DNA of 64,000 bases from Dyella sedimenti (GTDB lineage Bacteria; Pseudomonadota; Gammaproteobacteria; Xanthomonadales; Rhodanobacteraceae). This document shows, in pieces, positions 20,388 through 30,047 of this stretch. The DNA is taken from contig NZ_JAKWJO010000001.1 of the NCBI RefSeq assembly GCF_022760995.1, forward strand, positions 496,001-560,000, written 5' to 3'. Made by a program: the position numbers and the translations under genes. The stretch's first letter is position 1; each line of letters begins with the position of its first letter. Under the pieces are notes generated by a model. That model was not told the DNA's origin, searched no databases, and saw only the letters and a list, made by a program, of their open reading frames with translations.

Positions 20388-21509
20388 ATGAGCATCGGCC
20401 TTGCCATCGTCGTCGTGCTCATCGCGCTCGCCTTCACCTATATCAACGGGTTCCACGACACCGCCAATTCCATCGCCACGGTGGTGGCGACCAAGGTGCT
20501 CAGTCCCGGCCAGGCCGTGCTGATGGCGGCCGCCACCAACCTGGTCGGCGCCTTGTGGGGCACCGCCGTGGCCAAGACCATCGCGGCCGGCCTGATCGAT
20601 ACCCATGTGATCGAGGCGGGGCCGCAGTTGCTGATCTGCGCCCTGCTGGCCGCCACCGCGTGGAACCTGATCACCTGGTGGCTGGGATTGCCGTCGAGTT
20701 CCAGCCACGCCCTGGTCGGCGCCCTGGTTGGCGCGGCCATCGCCGCCTCGGGCAATGATTTCGCCTCGGTGATCTGGATGCAGGGCGGCGCGCACTGGTG
20801 GGAGGGCAAGGGCGTGCTGCCCAAGGTGGTGATGCCGATGGTGGTGTCGCCGCTGATGGGCTTCGTGATCGGCTTCCTGCTGATGGGGGCGATCTATGCC
20901 CTGCTGAGTTGGTTCTCCAGCCGCCAGGGCTTCCTGCGCCGGTTTGGCCGCACGCCGTTCGTCAACGCGTTCTTCGGCAAGGCGCAGATCGTCTCGGCCA
21001 GCGCCATGGGCCTGGCCCACGGCATGAACGATGCGCAGAAGAGCATGGGCATCATCGCGCTGGCCCTGGCTGGCGCCACCGCGGCGGGCCAGCTCGACCA
21101 CCTGCCGGCATGGCTGGGTTTCCTGCGCATCCATGGCTCCAGCGAGGGCGGCTTCGACGTGCCGGCGTGGGTGGCCGTGCTGTGCGCGCTGACCATGGCC
21201 GGCGGCACCGCCGGCGGCGGTTGGCGCATCATCAAGACGCTGGGCCACAAGATGGTCAAGCTGCATCCGATCAACGGCTTCGCGGCCGAGGGCAGCTCGG
21301 CGATGGTGATCCTCACCGCGTCGGCGTTCGGCATCCCGGTCTCCACCACCCACAACGTGTCGGCCTCGATCATGGGCGTGGGCGCGGCCAAGCGCTGGAG
21401 CGCCATCCGCTGGTCGGTGGTGGAGCGCATGGTGTGGGCGTGGATCCTGACCCTGCCGATCACCGCCCTGCTGGCCTATGGCTTCGTGCGGCTGGCGGCG
21501 TTGTTCTGA
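20388..21509 (+). CDS. pit: Inorganic phosphate transporter, PiT family
   Basis: A 373-residue inner-membrane PiT permease with two copies of the family signature: GFHDTANSIATVVATKVL near residues 19-36 and GLAHGMNDAQKSMGIIALAL in the second half. It moves metal-phosphate with protons or Na+. About 10 hydrophobic segments are seen. It is downstream of its DUF47 partner. Length is slightly short of E. coli PitA (499) because the central cytosolic loop is absent, as in many bacterial homologues. Confidence 0.95.
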   Translation: MSIGLAIVVVLIALAFTYINGFHDTANSIATVVATKVLSPGQAVLMAAATNLVGALWGTAVAKTIAAGLIDTHVIEAGPQLLICALLAATAWNLITWWLGLPSSSSHALVGALVGAAIAASGNDFASVIWMQGGAHWWEGKGVLPKVVMPMVVSPLMGFVIGFLLMGAIYALLSWFSSRQGFLRRFGRTPFVNAFFGKAQIVSASAMGLAHGMNDAQKSMGIIALALAGATAAGQLDHLPAWLGFLRIHGSSEGGFDVPAWVAVLCALTMAGGTAGGGWRIIKTLGHKMVKLHPINGFAAEGSSAMVILTASAFGIPVSTTHNVSASIMGVGAAKRWSAIRWSVVERMVWAWILTLPITALLAYGFVRLAALF

Positions 21510-21510
21510 G

Positions 21511-21567
21511 ATCGTGAACAGGCTCTGAGCCCCCGCCACGCTGTGGGAGCGCATCCCATGCGCGACA
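21511..21567. repeat. GAACAGGCTC-type motif and single REP arm after pit
   Basis: GATCGTGAACAGGCTCT begins 1 nt after the pit stop, and a REP arm (CTGTGGGAGCGCATCCCATG, 21541-21560, extending CGCGACA) follows. The first motif recurs inverted at 22066-22081 and, as AGAGCCTGTTCAAAATC, at 42540-42783. Confidence 0.65.
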
Positions 21568-21603
21568 GTCCTGTCGACGACTGGCCACGATCTAGGCTTG
21601 CGC

Positions 21604-22008
21604 CTACAGGGCGTCGCCGCCGGCGGCGACGATGCGCTCCAGCTGATCGCCCAGGGTACCCAGCTCCTCGATCAGGCGCTTGAGCTCGGCCGCATCCAGC
21701 AGCTCGTAGGGACGGTTCTCGCACAGGTGCAGGTAGGGCGAGCCGTCCAGGTCGGCCACGGCCAGGAAGCCGTTGCGCTGCTCCCAGTTGAAGCGCAGGC
21801 AGCGGCGCGGGTCGGCGCCGGCCAGCGGGCCCACGGGGGTGGAGATGCGCAGGTAGCGTCGGCCCACCTCGTCTTCCAGTTCGGCCAGGTAGATGCCCTG
21901 GTGGCGGTCATGCGGCAGGGTGAGGTCGAAGCTGATCAGGTACGGGTCGTTGTGGCGCAGCTGGTGCAGGCTGCCGATATGGGAGCGCACGGCTTCGAAA
22001 TGATGCAT
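21604..22008 (-). CDS. Conserved hypothetical protein (134 aa)
   Basis: A 134-residue soluble, acidic protein starting MHHFEAVRSHIGSLHQLRHND. It has no signal peptide or membrane segment. The alternation of a beta-rich centre (YLRISTPVGPLAGAD, NGFLAVADLDGSPYL) with a C-terminal helix (ELKRLIEELGTLGDQLERIV) vaguely recalls small type III-chaperone-like/YbjN folds, but no motif proves this. It is divergent from the alkyltransferase-like gene. Codon use matches neighbours, so it looks like a resident Xanthomonadales gene of unknown role. Confidence 0.75.
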   Translation of the reverse strand: MHHFEAVRSHIGSLHQLRHNDPYLISFDLTLPHDRHQGIYLAELEDEVGRRYLRISTPVGPLAGADPRRCLRFNWEQRNGFLAVADLDGSPYLHLCENRPYELLDAAELKRLIEELGTLGDQLERIVAAGGDAL

Positions 22009-22083
22009 GGCGTGGTCTCCTTGGCAGGCAGATCGAGCCTCGCTACTGTGCCACGACCCGGTGTAAAGAGGCTGTTCAAGATC

Positions 22084-22437
22084 ATGGACCCTGCCATCGA
22101 TGATGCGCATGCCCGCATCTACGCCGCCATCGCGGCGATCCCGCGCGGGCGTGTCGCCAGCTACGGCGCGATCGCCGCACGGGCGGGCCTGCCGGGCAGG
22201 GCGCGGCTGGTCGGGCGCGCCCTCGGCGAGGTGCCGGCAGGGATGGAGCTGCCCTGGTACCGGGTACTGCGTTCCAGCGGCCAGATCGCCTTCCCCCCGG
22301 GCAGCCAGGGCTTCCGCGAGCAAAGCCGCCGGCTCAAGGCGGAGGGCGTGGAGGTGCGCAACGGGCGCGTGTCGCTGGCCAGCTTCGGGCTGGACGCGGA
22401 CATCGATCGCGCCTTGTGGGGCATGCCCGGCGGCTGA
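22084..22437 (+). CDS. Alkyltransferase-like protein (ATL, YbaZ/Atl1 family)
   Basis: A 117-residue protein of the MGMT C-terminal fold. Residues 57-60 read PWYR where active O6-alkylguanine methyltransferases have PCHR, so the acceptor Cys is replaced by Trp. That is the hallmark of ATL proteins, which bind bulky O6-alkylguanine, flip it and hand it to nucleotide excision repair rather than reversing it. The helix-turn-helix segment GRVASYGAIAARAGLPGRARLVG fits. The ATG at 22084 lies just after a GAGGCTGTTCAAGATC repeat. Confidence 0.9.
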   Translation: MDPAIDDAHARIYAAIAAIPRGRVASYGAIAARAGLPGRARLVGRALGEVPAGMELPWYRVLRSSGQIAFPPGSQGFREQSRRLKAEGVEVRNGRVSLASFGLDADIDRALWGMPGG

Positions 22438-22454
22438 GCCCCTCGTTTCTCCGC

Positions 22455-22490
22455 ACATAAAAAAACCGGGGTCCTTGCGGACCCCGGTTC
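22455..22490. terminator. Bidirectional terminator between ATL gene and TonB receptor
   Basis: Stem AACCGGGGTCC/GGACCCCGGTT with a TTGC loop (22464-22489). A run of A residues to its left becomes a U-tract for the minus-strand receptor mRNA. Confidence 0.88.
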
Positions 22491-22512
22491 ATGGACGGCA
22501 AGGCCGCCAGGC

Positions 22513-25395
22513 TTAGAACGACTGGTTGTACTGGACGTAGAAGTAACGGCCCAGATCCAGCACCGGATCGATCGAGCTCGACGAGTTGAACGAGGCCGCC
22601 AGGAATTCGATTGGCGGGTGCTTGTTGAACACGTTGCGGATACCCACCGCCACGTTGGCCTTCCACGGCAGTTCGTAGCGACCCTGCACGTCGTTGAACA
22701 CGATTGCGCCGATGCGGTCCGCGCCCGGGCCGTAGCCCCAGTTCACGCTGTTGTAGTTGGGCATGTTGCAGTGTTCGGTGGCACTCCAGCACTCGTCCAG
22801 CACCGAGCCGTAGTAACGCACGTCCCAGGTGGCGCCCCACTTGCCCAGCTGCCAGTCCAGGCCCGCGTTCGCGCGCCACTTCGGATAGGAGAACTGGCCG
22901 GCGTAGTTGATGGCCTGCGCACCGGCCACGCTCTCCTGGGTCCACTCGTCCAGGTAGTTTGCGTCCAGGGTGACCTTGAACTGGCCGAACGAGAACTGCG
23001 GCAGGCGGTAACCCACGGCGAAGTTGTAGCCGGAGGTCTGGATCCAGCCCAGGTTCGCGCTGCCTTCGTGCAGGTTCACGACCTGGCCGTTGGCGTCACG
23101 CTGGAACTGCGAGCAGAAGTCCTGCACCGAGTACTGGTAGCACTGATCAAGCACGTAGTTGGCACCGATGCCGGTGATGACGTTGGTGATCTTGATCTTG
23201 TAGTAGTCCAGGGTGAAGTCCAGGCCTTCCACGTAGTGCGGGCTGTACACCAGGCCCGCCGTGCGGGTGGTGCTGTGCTCGGGCTGCAGGAACTGGTTGC
23301 CCGCGCCGGTCACGAACGGCGTGGTGCTCTGGTTGTTCGGGCCCGTGATCGGCTGGCCAGCCGTGTTGACCTGGCGGAAGTTGGCCGGCAGGCCCGCGGC
23401 CGCGCAGTTCCTGGCCACGGTCGGGTTCTTGGTGCTGCCGTACACGGCATCGCAGGGATCGGTGTAGTCGTCGAAGGTCTGCGAGCCACCACCGAACAGA
23501 TCACCCAGGGTCGGGGCGCGGAAGCCCTTGGCGAAGGTGCCGCGCACCAGCAGGTCCTCGAACGGCGACCAGGTGAAGCTGTACTTGTTGTTGGTCGTGC
23601 TGCCGAAGTTGCTGTAGTGCGAGTAGCGGCTGGCGATGTCGAACGACAGCGACTTGGCGCCCGGCAGGTCCTTCAGCACCGGGATGTTCAGCTCGATGTA
23701 GGCCTCGTTGGTGGTGTACGAGCCCGAGGTCGGGCCGGCGGCGAGGTCGGTGGTATAGCCGGCGCTGGCCATCTCGTCAGGATAGTCATAGCCGCTGGTC
23801 TGGCGATGCTCGATACCAGCCGCAAAGCTGAAGGTGCCCGCGCCGCCCGGCATTTCGAACAGGCCGCCGGTGATGTTGGCCGTGAAATCCTTGGAGGTCG
23901 ACTGCTGACGGGCCTGTTCCAGCGCGGCGATGTAGTTCAGCGCCTGCGAGGTGGAGGCGCTCGGGCCGCCCAGGATGTTGAACGGCACGCACTGGTTCAT
24001 CGCGATCGGCGCGTCCGGCGTACCGCACTGCACCTGGCCACCGCTGTTGAGGAACGACGGGCCCAGCGCCTTCTGCAGGTTCAGCAGGTTGATGTTGCCG
24101 GTGATGGTCTGGTCGATGTCGTACTTGTTGTAGTCGAAGCCGGCATCCCAGTTCCAGGTGTAGCTGCCGACCTGGAACACGCCTTCCAGGCCGCCGTCGA
24201 AGTGCAGGGACTTGGCGCTATCGTCGGTGACGCGCGGCATTTCGACGATGCGGCGGGCGAACGACAGATCCTGGCCCGGGATCGGGTTGTAGTAGCTCTC
24301 GCCGCTCAGGTAGACCGGGAAGTTCGGCTGGCTGGTGCTGGTCAGCGGATAGCCGGCAACCTGGGTCGACGAATCACGCTCGGCATACATGCCGGTCGCC
24401 TTGAACGTGATGTTGTCGGTCAGGTTGTAGCTGCCCTGGGTGAAGACCGACTTCAGCTCCGTGGGCAACTGCAGCATCATCTGCTGGGTGGGGTTGTAGT
24501 AGTCGTCCTGCGTCACACCTTGGTGGTAGTTGGCGAGGTCGCGCGAGTCAGCGCCTACACCCTGGCCATTCCAGCTGCCGGTATGGTTGAGGACGTAGGT
24601 TTTGCCGTCATAGCTGAAGCGACCCCACGGACCCGTGCCGCTGAGGCCGTAGATGCCATAGTCCGGGCCGTAAGTGGTAGCAGTCAGGTCGCGCGACTTG
24701 GCCCACACCGGATCGGTCTTGTTGTACGTGGCGGCGAACACGATCGAGGACTTCTCGCCGGTGCTGCCGACGGTGAACGAATAGGCCTGCTGGCGGCCGT
24801 CGCCACCCTGGTTCTGGCCGATCGAGCCGCTGACCGCGGCACCGTCGAAGTGGTCCTTCAGGATGATGTTGACCACGCCGGCGACGGCGTCCGAACCGTA
24901 GATGGACGAGGCGCCGTCCTTCAGGATGTCGATATGGTCGATCAGCGCGGCCGGGATGGTGGACACGTCGGTGAAGCCGTTGAGGCTGGTCATCCAACGC
25001 TTGCCGTTCACCAGCACCAGCGTGCGGTTCTCGCCGAGGTTGTACAGGTTGACGTACTGGCCGCCTTCCTCGGTGTTGGCCAGCAGCACCGCAGACTTGC
25101 TGAAGGTGGGCTCGCCGGCGATGGTCAGGTTCTGCAGGATGTCGCCGACGTTGGTCAGGCCGGTCTTCTGGATGTCGGCCTGGCTGATGCTGATGACGGG
25201 CTGGGCCGTCTCGACGTCAACGCTGCGGATGCGCGAACCGGTCACCGTGACGGTTTCGAGCTTCTTGGCGTTATCGGGACTGGACTGGTTGCCCGAGGTA
25301 TCCTGTGCGAACACAGTACCGGCAGCGGCGAACGTGCCGACGGCCAATCCGACTCGGATGGCTACGGCCAACTTGCTATTTCCAAATGGCTTCAC
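22513..25395 (-). CDS. TonB-dependent outer-membrane receptor
   Basis: A 960-residue TonB-dependent receptor. The signal peptide (VAIRVGLAVGTFAAAGTVFA) is followed by a TonB-box-like ETVTVTGSRI near residue 48, a plug domain (about 60-190, with LVNGKRW and KDGASSIYGSDAVAGVVNIIL), and a long beta-barrel ending in the terminal aromatic YNQSF that targets BAM. The start is GTG with GGGGAG 8 nt upstream. The substrate is not evident and no transport partner is adjacent. Large receptors of this subclass are abundant in Xanthomonadales. Confidence 0.95.
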   Translation of the reverse strand: MKPFGNSKLAVAIRVGLAVGTFAAAGTVFAQDTSGNQSSPDNAKKLETVTVTGSRIRSVDVETAQPVISISQADIQKTGLTNVGDILQNLTIAGEPTFSKSAVLLANTEEGGQYVNLYNLGENRTLVLVNGKRWMTSLNGFTDVSTIPAALIDHIDILKDGASSIYGSDAVAGVVNIILKDHFDGAAVSGSIGQNQGGDGRQQAYSFTVGSTGEKSSIVFAATYNKTDPVWAKSRDLTATTYGPDYGIYGLSGTGPWGRFSYDGKTYVLNHTGSWNGQGVGADSRDLANYHQGVTQDDYYNPTQQMMLQLPTELKSVFTQGSYNLTDNITFKATGMYAERDSSTQVAGYPLTSTSQPNFPVYLSGESYYNPIPGQDLSFARRIVEMPRVTDDSAKSLHFDGGLEGVFQVGSYTWNWDAGFDYNKYDIDQTITGNINLLNLQKALGPSFLNSGGQVQCGTPDAPIAMNQCVPFNILGGPSASTSQALNYIAALEQARQQSTSKDFTANITGGLFEMPGGAGTFSFAAGIEHRQTSGYDYPDEMASAGYTTDLAAGPTSGSYTTNEAYIELNIPVLKDLPGAKSLSFDIASRYSHYSNFGSTTNNKYSFTWSPFEDLLVRGTFAKGFRAPTLGDLFGGGSQTFDDYTDPCDAVYGSTKNPTVARNCAAAGLPANFRQVNTAGQPITGPNNQSTTPFVTGAGNQFLQPEHSTTRTAGLVYSPHYVEGLDFTLDYYKIKITNVITGIGANYVLDQCYQYSVQDFCSQFQRDANGQVVNLHEGSANLGWIQTSGYNFAVGYRLPQFSFGQFKVTLDANYLDEWTQESVAGAQAINYAGQFSYPKWRANAGLDWQLGKWGATWDVRYYGSVLDECWSATEHCNMPNYNSVNWGYGPGADRIGAIVFNDVQGRYELPWKANVAVGIRNVFNKHPPIEFLAASFNSSSSIDPVLDLGRYFYVQYNQSF

Positions 25396-25795
25396 GTGTG
25401 AACTCCCCTACATCGTGGTTAACAACGAATGGCAGGCTGCGGTGGCATTACCTGGGATACAGGCAAGGCTCCGCCTGCGAGCCTGTCTAATGACGAGCCC
25501 GGCACCTGTTGATTCGGCAAGAAGTTGCGATCCTCCCCTGCCTCCCTTCTTGGACCTTAAGTAGATCGATAACAAATTGTCAACAAATCATCGCTACTTT
25601 CGTCACGTATGAAACTATTTCCATCAAATACAGCGCGTTAGCATGGTTGTGAAGGCTGTGACACAGTCGTTTAGACGGGATTTTCACATTGTGATGACAT
25701 GGCAGCCATTTAGGGGTGATGAGAAAATCGCAAGAAAATGCGATTCCGTTCATTTTGAATATCGCCACGGCGATTCAAGGCAATAGCGATCACCC
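25396..25795. promoter_or_regulatory. AT-rich divergent promoter region (TonB receptor / recQ)
   Basis: 400 bases without a supportable gene. GC content falls clearly below that of the flanks. A perfect TTGACA on the minus strand (25578-25583) lies 183 nt before the receptor start, with only a weak -10 downstream. The palindrome-like TGTGACACAG near 25656 and TTTTCACATTGTGATGAC near 25680-25697 could be regulator sites, but none is identified. Confidence 0.4.
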
Positions 25796-27610
25796 ATGCT
25801 TCCTTCTGTACTGGACATTCTTCAAAGCGTTTTCGGCTACACCCAGTTCCGCGGCCAGCAACAGGCCATCGTGGAACACCTGGTCGAAGGGGGCGATGCG
25901 CTGGTGCTGATGCCCACGGGCGGCGGCAAGTCGCTCTGCTACCAGATACCGGCGCTGGCGCGGCAAGGCACCGGCATCGTGGTGTCGCCACTGATCGCCT
26001 TGATGCAGGACCAGGTGGATGCCTTGCGCGAGGCTGGTGTCGCGGCGGCCTACCTCAACTCCAGCCTGGATGCCGAAGAACAGCGCGAGGTGGAGCGTCG
26101 CCTGCTGGCGGGCGAGTTGAACCTGCTGTACGTGGCGCCCGAGCGGCTGCTGACGCCGCGCTTCCTTGGTCTGCTCGAACGGACGGAGGTGGCCCTGTTC
26201 GCCATCGACGAGGCGCATTGCGTGTCGCAATGGGGACACGATTTCCGGCCGGAGTACCGCGAACTGGCCGTGTTGCACCAGCGCTATCCGGAGGTGCCGC
26301 GCATTGCGCTCACCGCGACGGCGGACGAGCGTACGCGCGAGGAAATCGTCGAACGCCTTGCACTGCAGCAAGCGCGCCAGTTCGTCTCCAGCTTCGACCG
26401 TCCCAACATCCGCTACCGGGTGGGGTTGCGCCATAATGCGCGCCGCCAGCTGACGGATTTCCTGGCGCAGCGGCGCGGGGATACCGGCATCGTCTATGCG
26501 TTGAGCCGCCGCAAGGTAGACGAGACGGCTGCCTGGCTGGCCGAGGCCGGCATCGATGCGTTGCCCTATCACGCGGGCCTGGACGCGGCCACGCGCCATG
26601 CGAACCAGCGGCGCTTCCTGCGGGAGGACGGCCTGGTGATGGTGGCCACGGTGGCCTTCGGCATGGGCATCGACAAGCCCGACGTGCGTTTCGTGGCGCA
26701 CCTGGACCTGCCGCGCAGCATGGAAGGCTACTACCAGGAAACCGGCCGCGCCGGGCGCGATGGCCTGCCGGCCGATGCATGGATGATCTATGGCCTGTCC
26801 GACGTGGTGACGATGAGCCAGATGATCGCCCAGTCCGAATCGGCCGACGCGCGCAAGCGCATCGAACGCCAGAAGCTGGAGGCGCTGCTGGCCTATGCGG
26901 AGACCACGCAGTGCCGCCGTGGGCTGTTGCTGGCGGCTTTCGGCGAGGTGTTCGAGGGGCCGTGCGGACGCTGCGACAACTGCATCGAACCGCCAAGGAC
27001 CTGGGACGCCACCGTGCCCGCGCAGAAGGCCTTGTCCGCCGTCTATCGCAGCGGGCAGCGCTATGGCTCGGGGCACGTCATCGACATCCTGCGCGGCGAG
27101 CGCGGCGGGCGCGTCGACGAGCTTGGCCACGATCGTCTTTCCACCTTCGGCATCGGCGCCGACATGGACGAGAAGCAGTGGCGTTCGGTATTCCGCCAAT
27201 TGCTGGCGATGGGCCTGCTGGAGGCCGATGCGGAAGGCTACGGCACGCTGCGGCTGACCAAGGCCAGCCGCGACGTGCTGGTAGGCAATCGCGAAGTCCG
27301 CTTGCGCGAAGACGCCCAACCTGTCCGCGCTGTGCGCAAGCGCCGCGACAGCCTGCTGGTGACCGGCGGCAGCCTGGGCGTGGAGGCCTACGAGCAGCCG
27401 CTATGGGAGGCCCTGCGCAAGCTGCGCACGCAACTGGCGAAGCAGCACGGCGTGCCACCCTACGTGATCTTTCATGACGCGACCCTGCTGGCGATGCTGC
27501 GCGCATTGCCCTCGAACGAGGAAGAACTGGCGGCCATCAGTGGCGTGGGTGCGGCCAAGCTCGAGCGCTACGGGCGCGACTTCCTGGCGGTGATCAACGC
27601 GCAGGAGTGA
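25796..27610 (+). CDS. recQ: ATP-dependent DNA helicase RecQ
   Basis: A 604-residue 3'-5' helicase. Motif I TGGGKS (41-46), DEAH box (motif II), the SATADERT-like [14 protein letters not shown] (motif III) and RAGRDG (motif VI) are present. They are followed by a zinc-binding region ([24 protein letters not shown]) with four cysteines and a C-terminal HRDC domain (about 525-600). It acts in recombination and fork repair. The ATG at 25796 gives [20 protein letters not shown], the expected N-terminus. Confidence 0.97.
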   Translation: MLPSVLDILQSVFGYTQFRGQQQAIVEHLVEGGDALVLMPTGGGKSLCYQIPALARQGTGIVVSPLIALMQDQVDALREAGVAAAYLNSSLDAEEQREVERRLLAGELNLLYVAPERLLTPRFLGLLERTEVALFAIDEAHCVSQWGHDFRPEYRELAVLHQRYPEVPRIALTATADERTREEIVERLALQQARQFVSSFDRPNIRYRVGLRHNARRQLTDFLAQRRGDTGIVYALSRRKVDETAAWLAEAGIDALPYHAGLDAATRHANQRRFLREDGLVMVATVAFGMGIDKPDVRFVAHLDLPRSMEGYYQETGRAGRDGLPADAWMIYGLSDVVTMSQMIAQSESADARKRIERQKLEALLAYAETTQCRRGLLLAAFGEVFEGPCGRCDNCIEPPRTWDATVPAQKALSAVYRSGQRYGSGHVIDILRGERGGRVDELGHDRLSTFGIGADMDEKQWRSVFRQLLAMGLLEADAEGYGTLRLTKASRDVLVGNREVRLREDAQPVRAVRKRRDSLLVTGGSLGVEAYEQPLWEALRKLRTQLAKQHGVPPYVIFHDATLLAMLRALPSNEEELAAISGVGAAKLERYGRDFLAVINAQE

Positions 27611-27641
27611 CGCTGACCCCTCCATGGAGAGGAGGAAGGGG

Positions 27642-27899
27642 CTATCCCGCCAAACGCCAGCGCGTGCCTTCACCCGATACCCGGGAATGCGCCAGCGCCT
27701 GCTCGGGAACGAAGCGCCACAGTGCCAGTTCGCCCGGCAGGCGCGCCTCGGGGCAGGCCATGCGGGTGGCGACCAGGGCCGCCTCGGCGGTCTCGTGGCG
27801 GCCGATCTCGCGTGCCTCGCACAGCGTGCGCCATTGGCGGCCATGGCGGATGATGCGGAAAAGCCCGTTCTTCGACGGGTAGACGTATTGCGCCAACAT
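27642..27899 (-). CDS. Small conserved hypothetical protein (85 aa)
   Basis: An 85-residue basic, soluble protein starting MLAQYVYPSKNGLFRIIRHG. It has no signal, membrane segment or known motif. The run TLCEAREIGRHETAEAALVATRMACPEA has a protein-like pattern with codon use like neighbouring genes. It lies 31 nt from the recQ stop on the opposite strand. Function unknown. Confidence 0.6.
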   Translation of the reverse strand: MLAQYVYPSKNGLFRIIRHGRQWRTLCEAREIGRHETAEAALVATRMACPEARLPGELALWRFVPEQALAHSRVSGEGTRWRLAG

Positions 27900-28048
27900 G
27901 GGACATCGAAGGTCGATGGGGGATGCTGCGCAGCCTGCCAGCCTTGCGTGACTGGCTGGTTATTCCCATGCGACGGTTCCATGGCGCGAAGGCGGCGGGA
28001 CGGTGGCGGCCGTCATCTACATCAGCATGGCGTGAAGGGCGCGCCATG

Positions 28049-28080
28049 AAAAACGGCCCGCATCGCTGCGGGCCGTTTCC
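28049..28080. terminator. Terminator downstream of M28 peptidase gene
   Basis: Stem AAACGGCCCGCA/TGCGGGCCGTTT with TCGC loop (28051-28078). The left A-run yields a U-tract on the minus strand, ending the peptidase transcript. Confidence 0.82.
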
Positions 28081-28100
28081 TCGCCTGAATCCGTGGACGG

Positions 28101-29762
28101 TTACTTGCGTTGCGCCGCGGTGGCGTCGCGGGCGGCGCGGAATTCCGAGTCCTTGCTCCAGTTGGGCCAGGTATCGGAATTGGCCAGGTCGCTGCCCAGC
28201 TTGTAGAGGATCTGCAGGTCGCGGGCCATGCCGGTGAACGTCCAACTGGCCTGCCATTCGTCCGATGGCTGGTGGTAATGCCTGGCCACGTAGTCGTCCT
28301 CGGCGGCCTTGCCGGCGGCGAGGCCGCCGTCCACCCAGTCGTTGCCCGAGCCGAACGAGATCGCCGGCACGCCGCGCTTGGCGAACGAGAAGTGATCGGA
28401 GCGGAAGAAATGGCCCGCTTCCGGCTTCGGGTCCGGCGAGTAGACCAGGTTCCACTGCTTGGCGGTATCAGTCAGCTCGTCCAGCAGGTCGAGCTTGGCG
28501 CTGCCGGAGATGGTGAAATTGCGCGCCGGGCCGTGCGGGTCGAGCGCGTCCATGTTGATGTCGGCCACCGTGGTGGCCAGCGGGTAGAGCGGCTTGGAGG
28601 CGTAGTACTCCGAGCCCAGCAGGCCCTTTTCCTCGGCGGTGACGTTGAGGAACACCACCGAGCGCTCCGGCCTGGGCTGGCTGGCGAAGGCGCGGGCCAG
28701 TTCGATCAGGGCGGCAGTGCCGGTGGCGTTGTCCACGGCGCCGTTGTAGATGCGGTCGCCCTTGGCGTCGGGCGCGCCGACGCCAAGGTGGTCCCAGTGC
28801 GCGCTGTAGATGACGGTTTCGTCGGGGCGCTTGCTGCCCTCGATGCGACCCACGATGTTGTGCGAGGTGATGACCTTGGAGTCGATCCTGTAGTTGGCCG
28901 AGAAGCTCTCGCCCTTCAGCTCCACCGGCTTGAAGTCGCGCGTCTGGGCCTGTTTCTTCAGCGCCTCGAAATCCAGGCCGGCGGCCTTGAACAGGTCCAC
29001 CGCCACATCGCGCTGGATCCACGCCTCGACCGGCGTATGCACGCTGGAGGGATGGTCGCGCACCACGTCGAACTGGGTGTTGGTGTTGGAATTGGCCACG
29101 GTGGCCCAGCCATAGGAGGCCGGCGCGGTCTCGTGCACGATAAGCATGCCGGCGGCGCCCTGGCGGGCGGCTTCCTCGTACTTGTAGGTCCAGCGGCCGT
29201 AGTAGGTCATGGCCTTGCCGCCGAAGTCGCCGACGCCGGTCTCGAAGTCGGGGTCGTTGATCAGCACCACGGCGATCTTGCCGTGCAGGTCCACACCCTT
29301 GAAGTCGTCCCAGTGGCGCTCCGGCGCCTTCACGCCGTAGCCCACGAACACCAGCGGCGCCTTGTCGATCGAGACCGCCTTGGAGCCGTCCAGCGCGGCG
29401 CGCACGGCGATTTCCTTGCCCTGGGTGAGCTTTTCGGTCTTGCCGTTGACCGTGAACGACAGCGAGGGCGTGCCGGCGATGTCGGACTGCAGCAGCGGCA
29501 CCGCCTGCGTCCATTCGCGCTGGCCGTTCTTCAGGTCGCCGCCCGGCTGCACGCCGGCGGCCTTGAATTGCGCGACCACGTAGTCGATGGTCTTGGCCTC
29601 GGCGGGCGTGGCCGGGCCGCGGCCCTCGAAGGCGTCGGAGGAAAGTGCCTTGTCCTCCTCGGACAGGCGATGCGGATCGATGGTCGGGGTGGTCGGAGCG
29701 GCCGCGGCGAACAGGGCCGTCGTTACGGACAGGGCGAGCAGGGACAGGGCCAATCGCTTCAT
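28101..29762 (-). CDS. Exported M28 family zinc aminopeptidase
   Basis: A 553-residue metallopeptidase with signal peptide (RLALSLLALSVTTALFAAAA), an inserted PA domain (about 150-290) and the M28 catalytic domain. Zinc ligands and catalytic residues are seen as SAHWDHLG (His), GAVDNATG (bridging Asp), TAEEKGLLGS (Glu-Glu), NMDAL (Asp) and YHQPSDE (His). It probably trims peptides in the periplasm. The ATG at 29762 places the signal peptide at the N-terminus. Divergent from the HU-like gene. Confidence 0.95.
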   Translation of the reverse strand: MKRLALSLLALSVTTALFAAAAPTTPTIDPHRLSEEDKALSSDAFEGRGPATPAEAKTIDYVVAQFKAAGVQPGGDLKNGQREWTQAVPLLQSDIAGTPSLSFTVNGKTEKLTQGKEIAVRAALDGSKAVSIDKAPLVFVGYGVKAPERHWDDFKGVDLHGKIAVVLINDPDFETGVGDFGGKAMTYYGRWTYKYEEAARQGAAGMLIVHETAPASYGWATVANSNTNTQFDVVRDHPSSVHTPVEAWIQRDVAVDLFKAAGLDFEALKKQAQTRDFKPVELKGESFSANYRIDSKVITSHNIVGRIEGSKRPDETVIYSAHWDHLGVGAPDAKGDRIYNGAVDNATGTAALIELARAFASQPRPERSVVFLNVTAEEKGLLGSEYYASKPLYPLATTVADINMDALDPHGPARNFTISGSAKLDLLDELTDTAKQWNLVYSPDPKPEAGHFFRSDHFSFAKRGVPAISFGSGNDWVDGGLAAGKAAEDDYVARHYHQPSDEWQASWTFTGMARDLQILYKLGSDLANSDTWPNWSKDSEFRAARDATAAQRK

Positions 29763-30047
29763 GGGGCGGTACCTGGCGTGGAAACGGACCTCGATAGTAG
29801 AGAGCGCCGCCGCCATGGGTCCATAGCCGCCGGTCGGCCTGGGCCTCCCGGGGATGCGGGAAAACCCCTTGAAAACAGGTCCGGAACGCGCCGGATAGTG
29901 ACTTTCTTCACCCCTGTCAGCCCGAGGCGGCAAAAAAACTGCATTTTTTCCGTTCTGCAGCTTGGCGCGATGGGCTGGCATGCCATACATTCCGCATGCC
30001 GAGAGGCATTCCAAACACCATCACTTTTGATGACCACGGGGAAATGT

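Noticed and set aside
25580-25768. 62-codon minus-strand frame in the TonB receptor/recQ gap
   Set aside because: AT-rich promoter DNA, no ribosome-binding site and no protein-like pattern.
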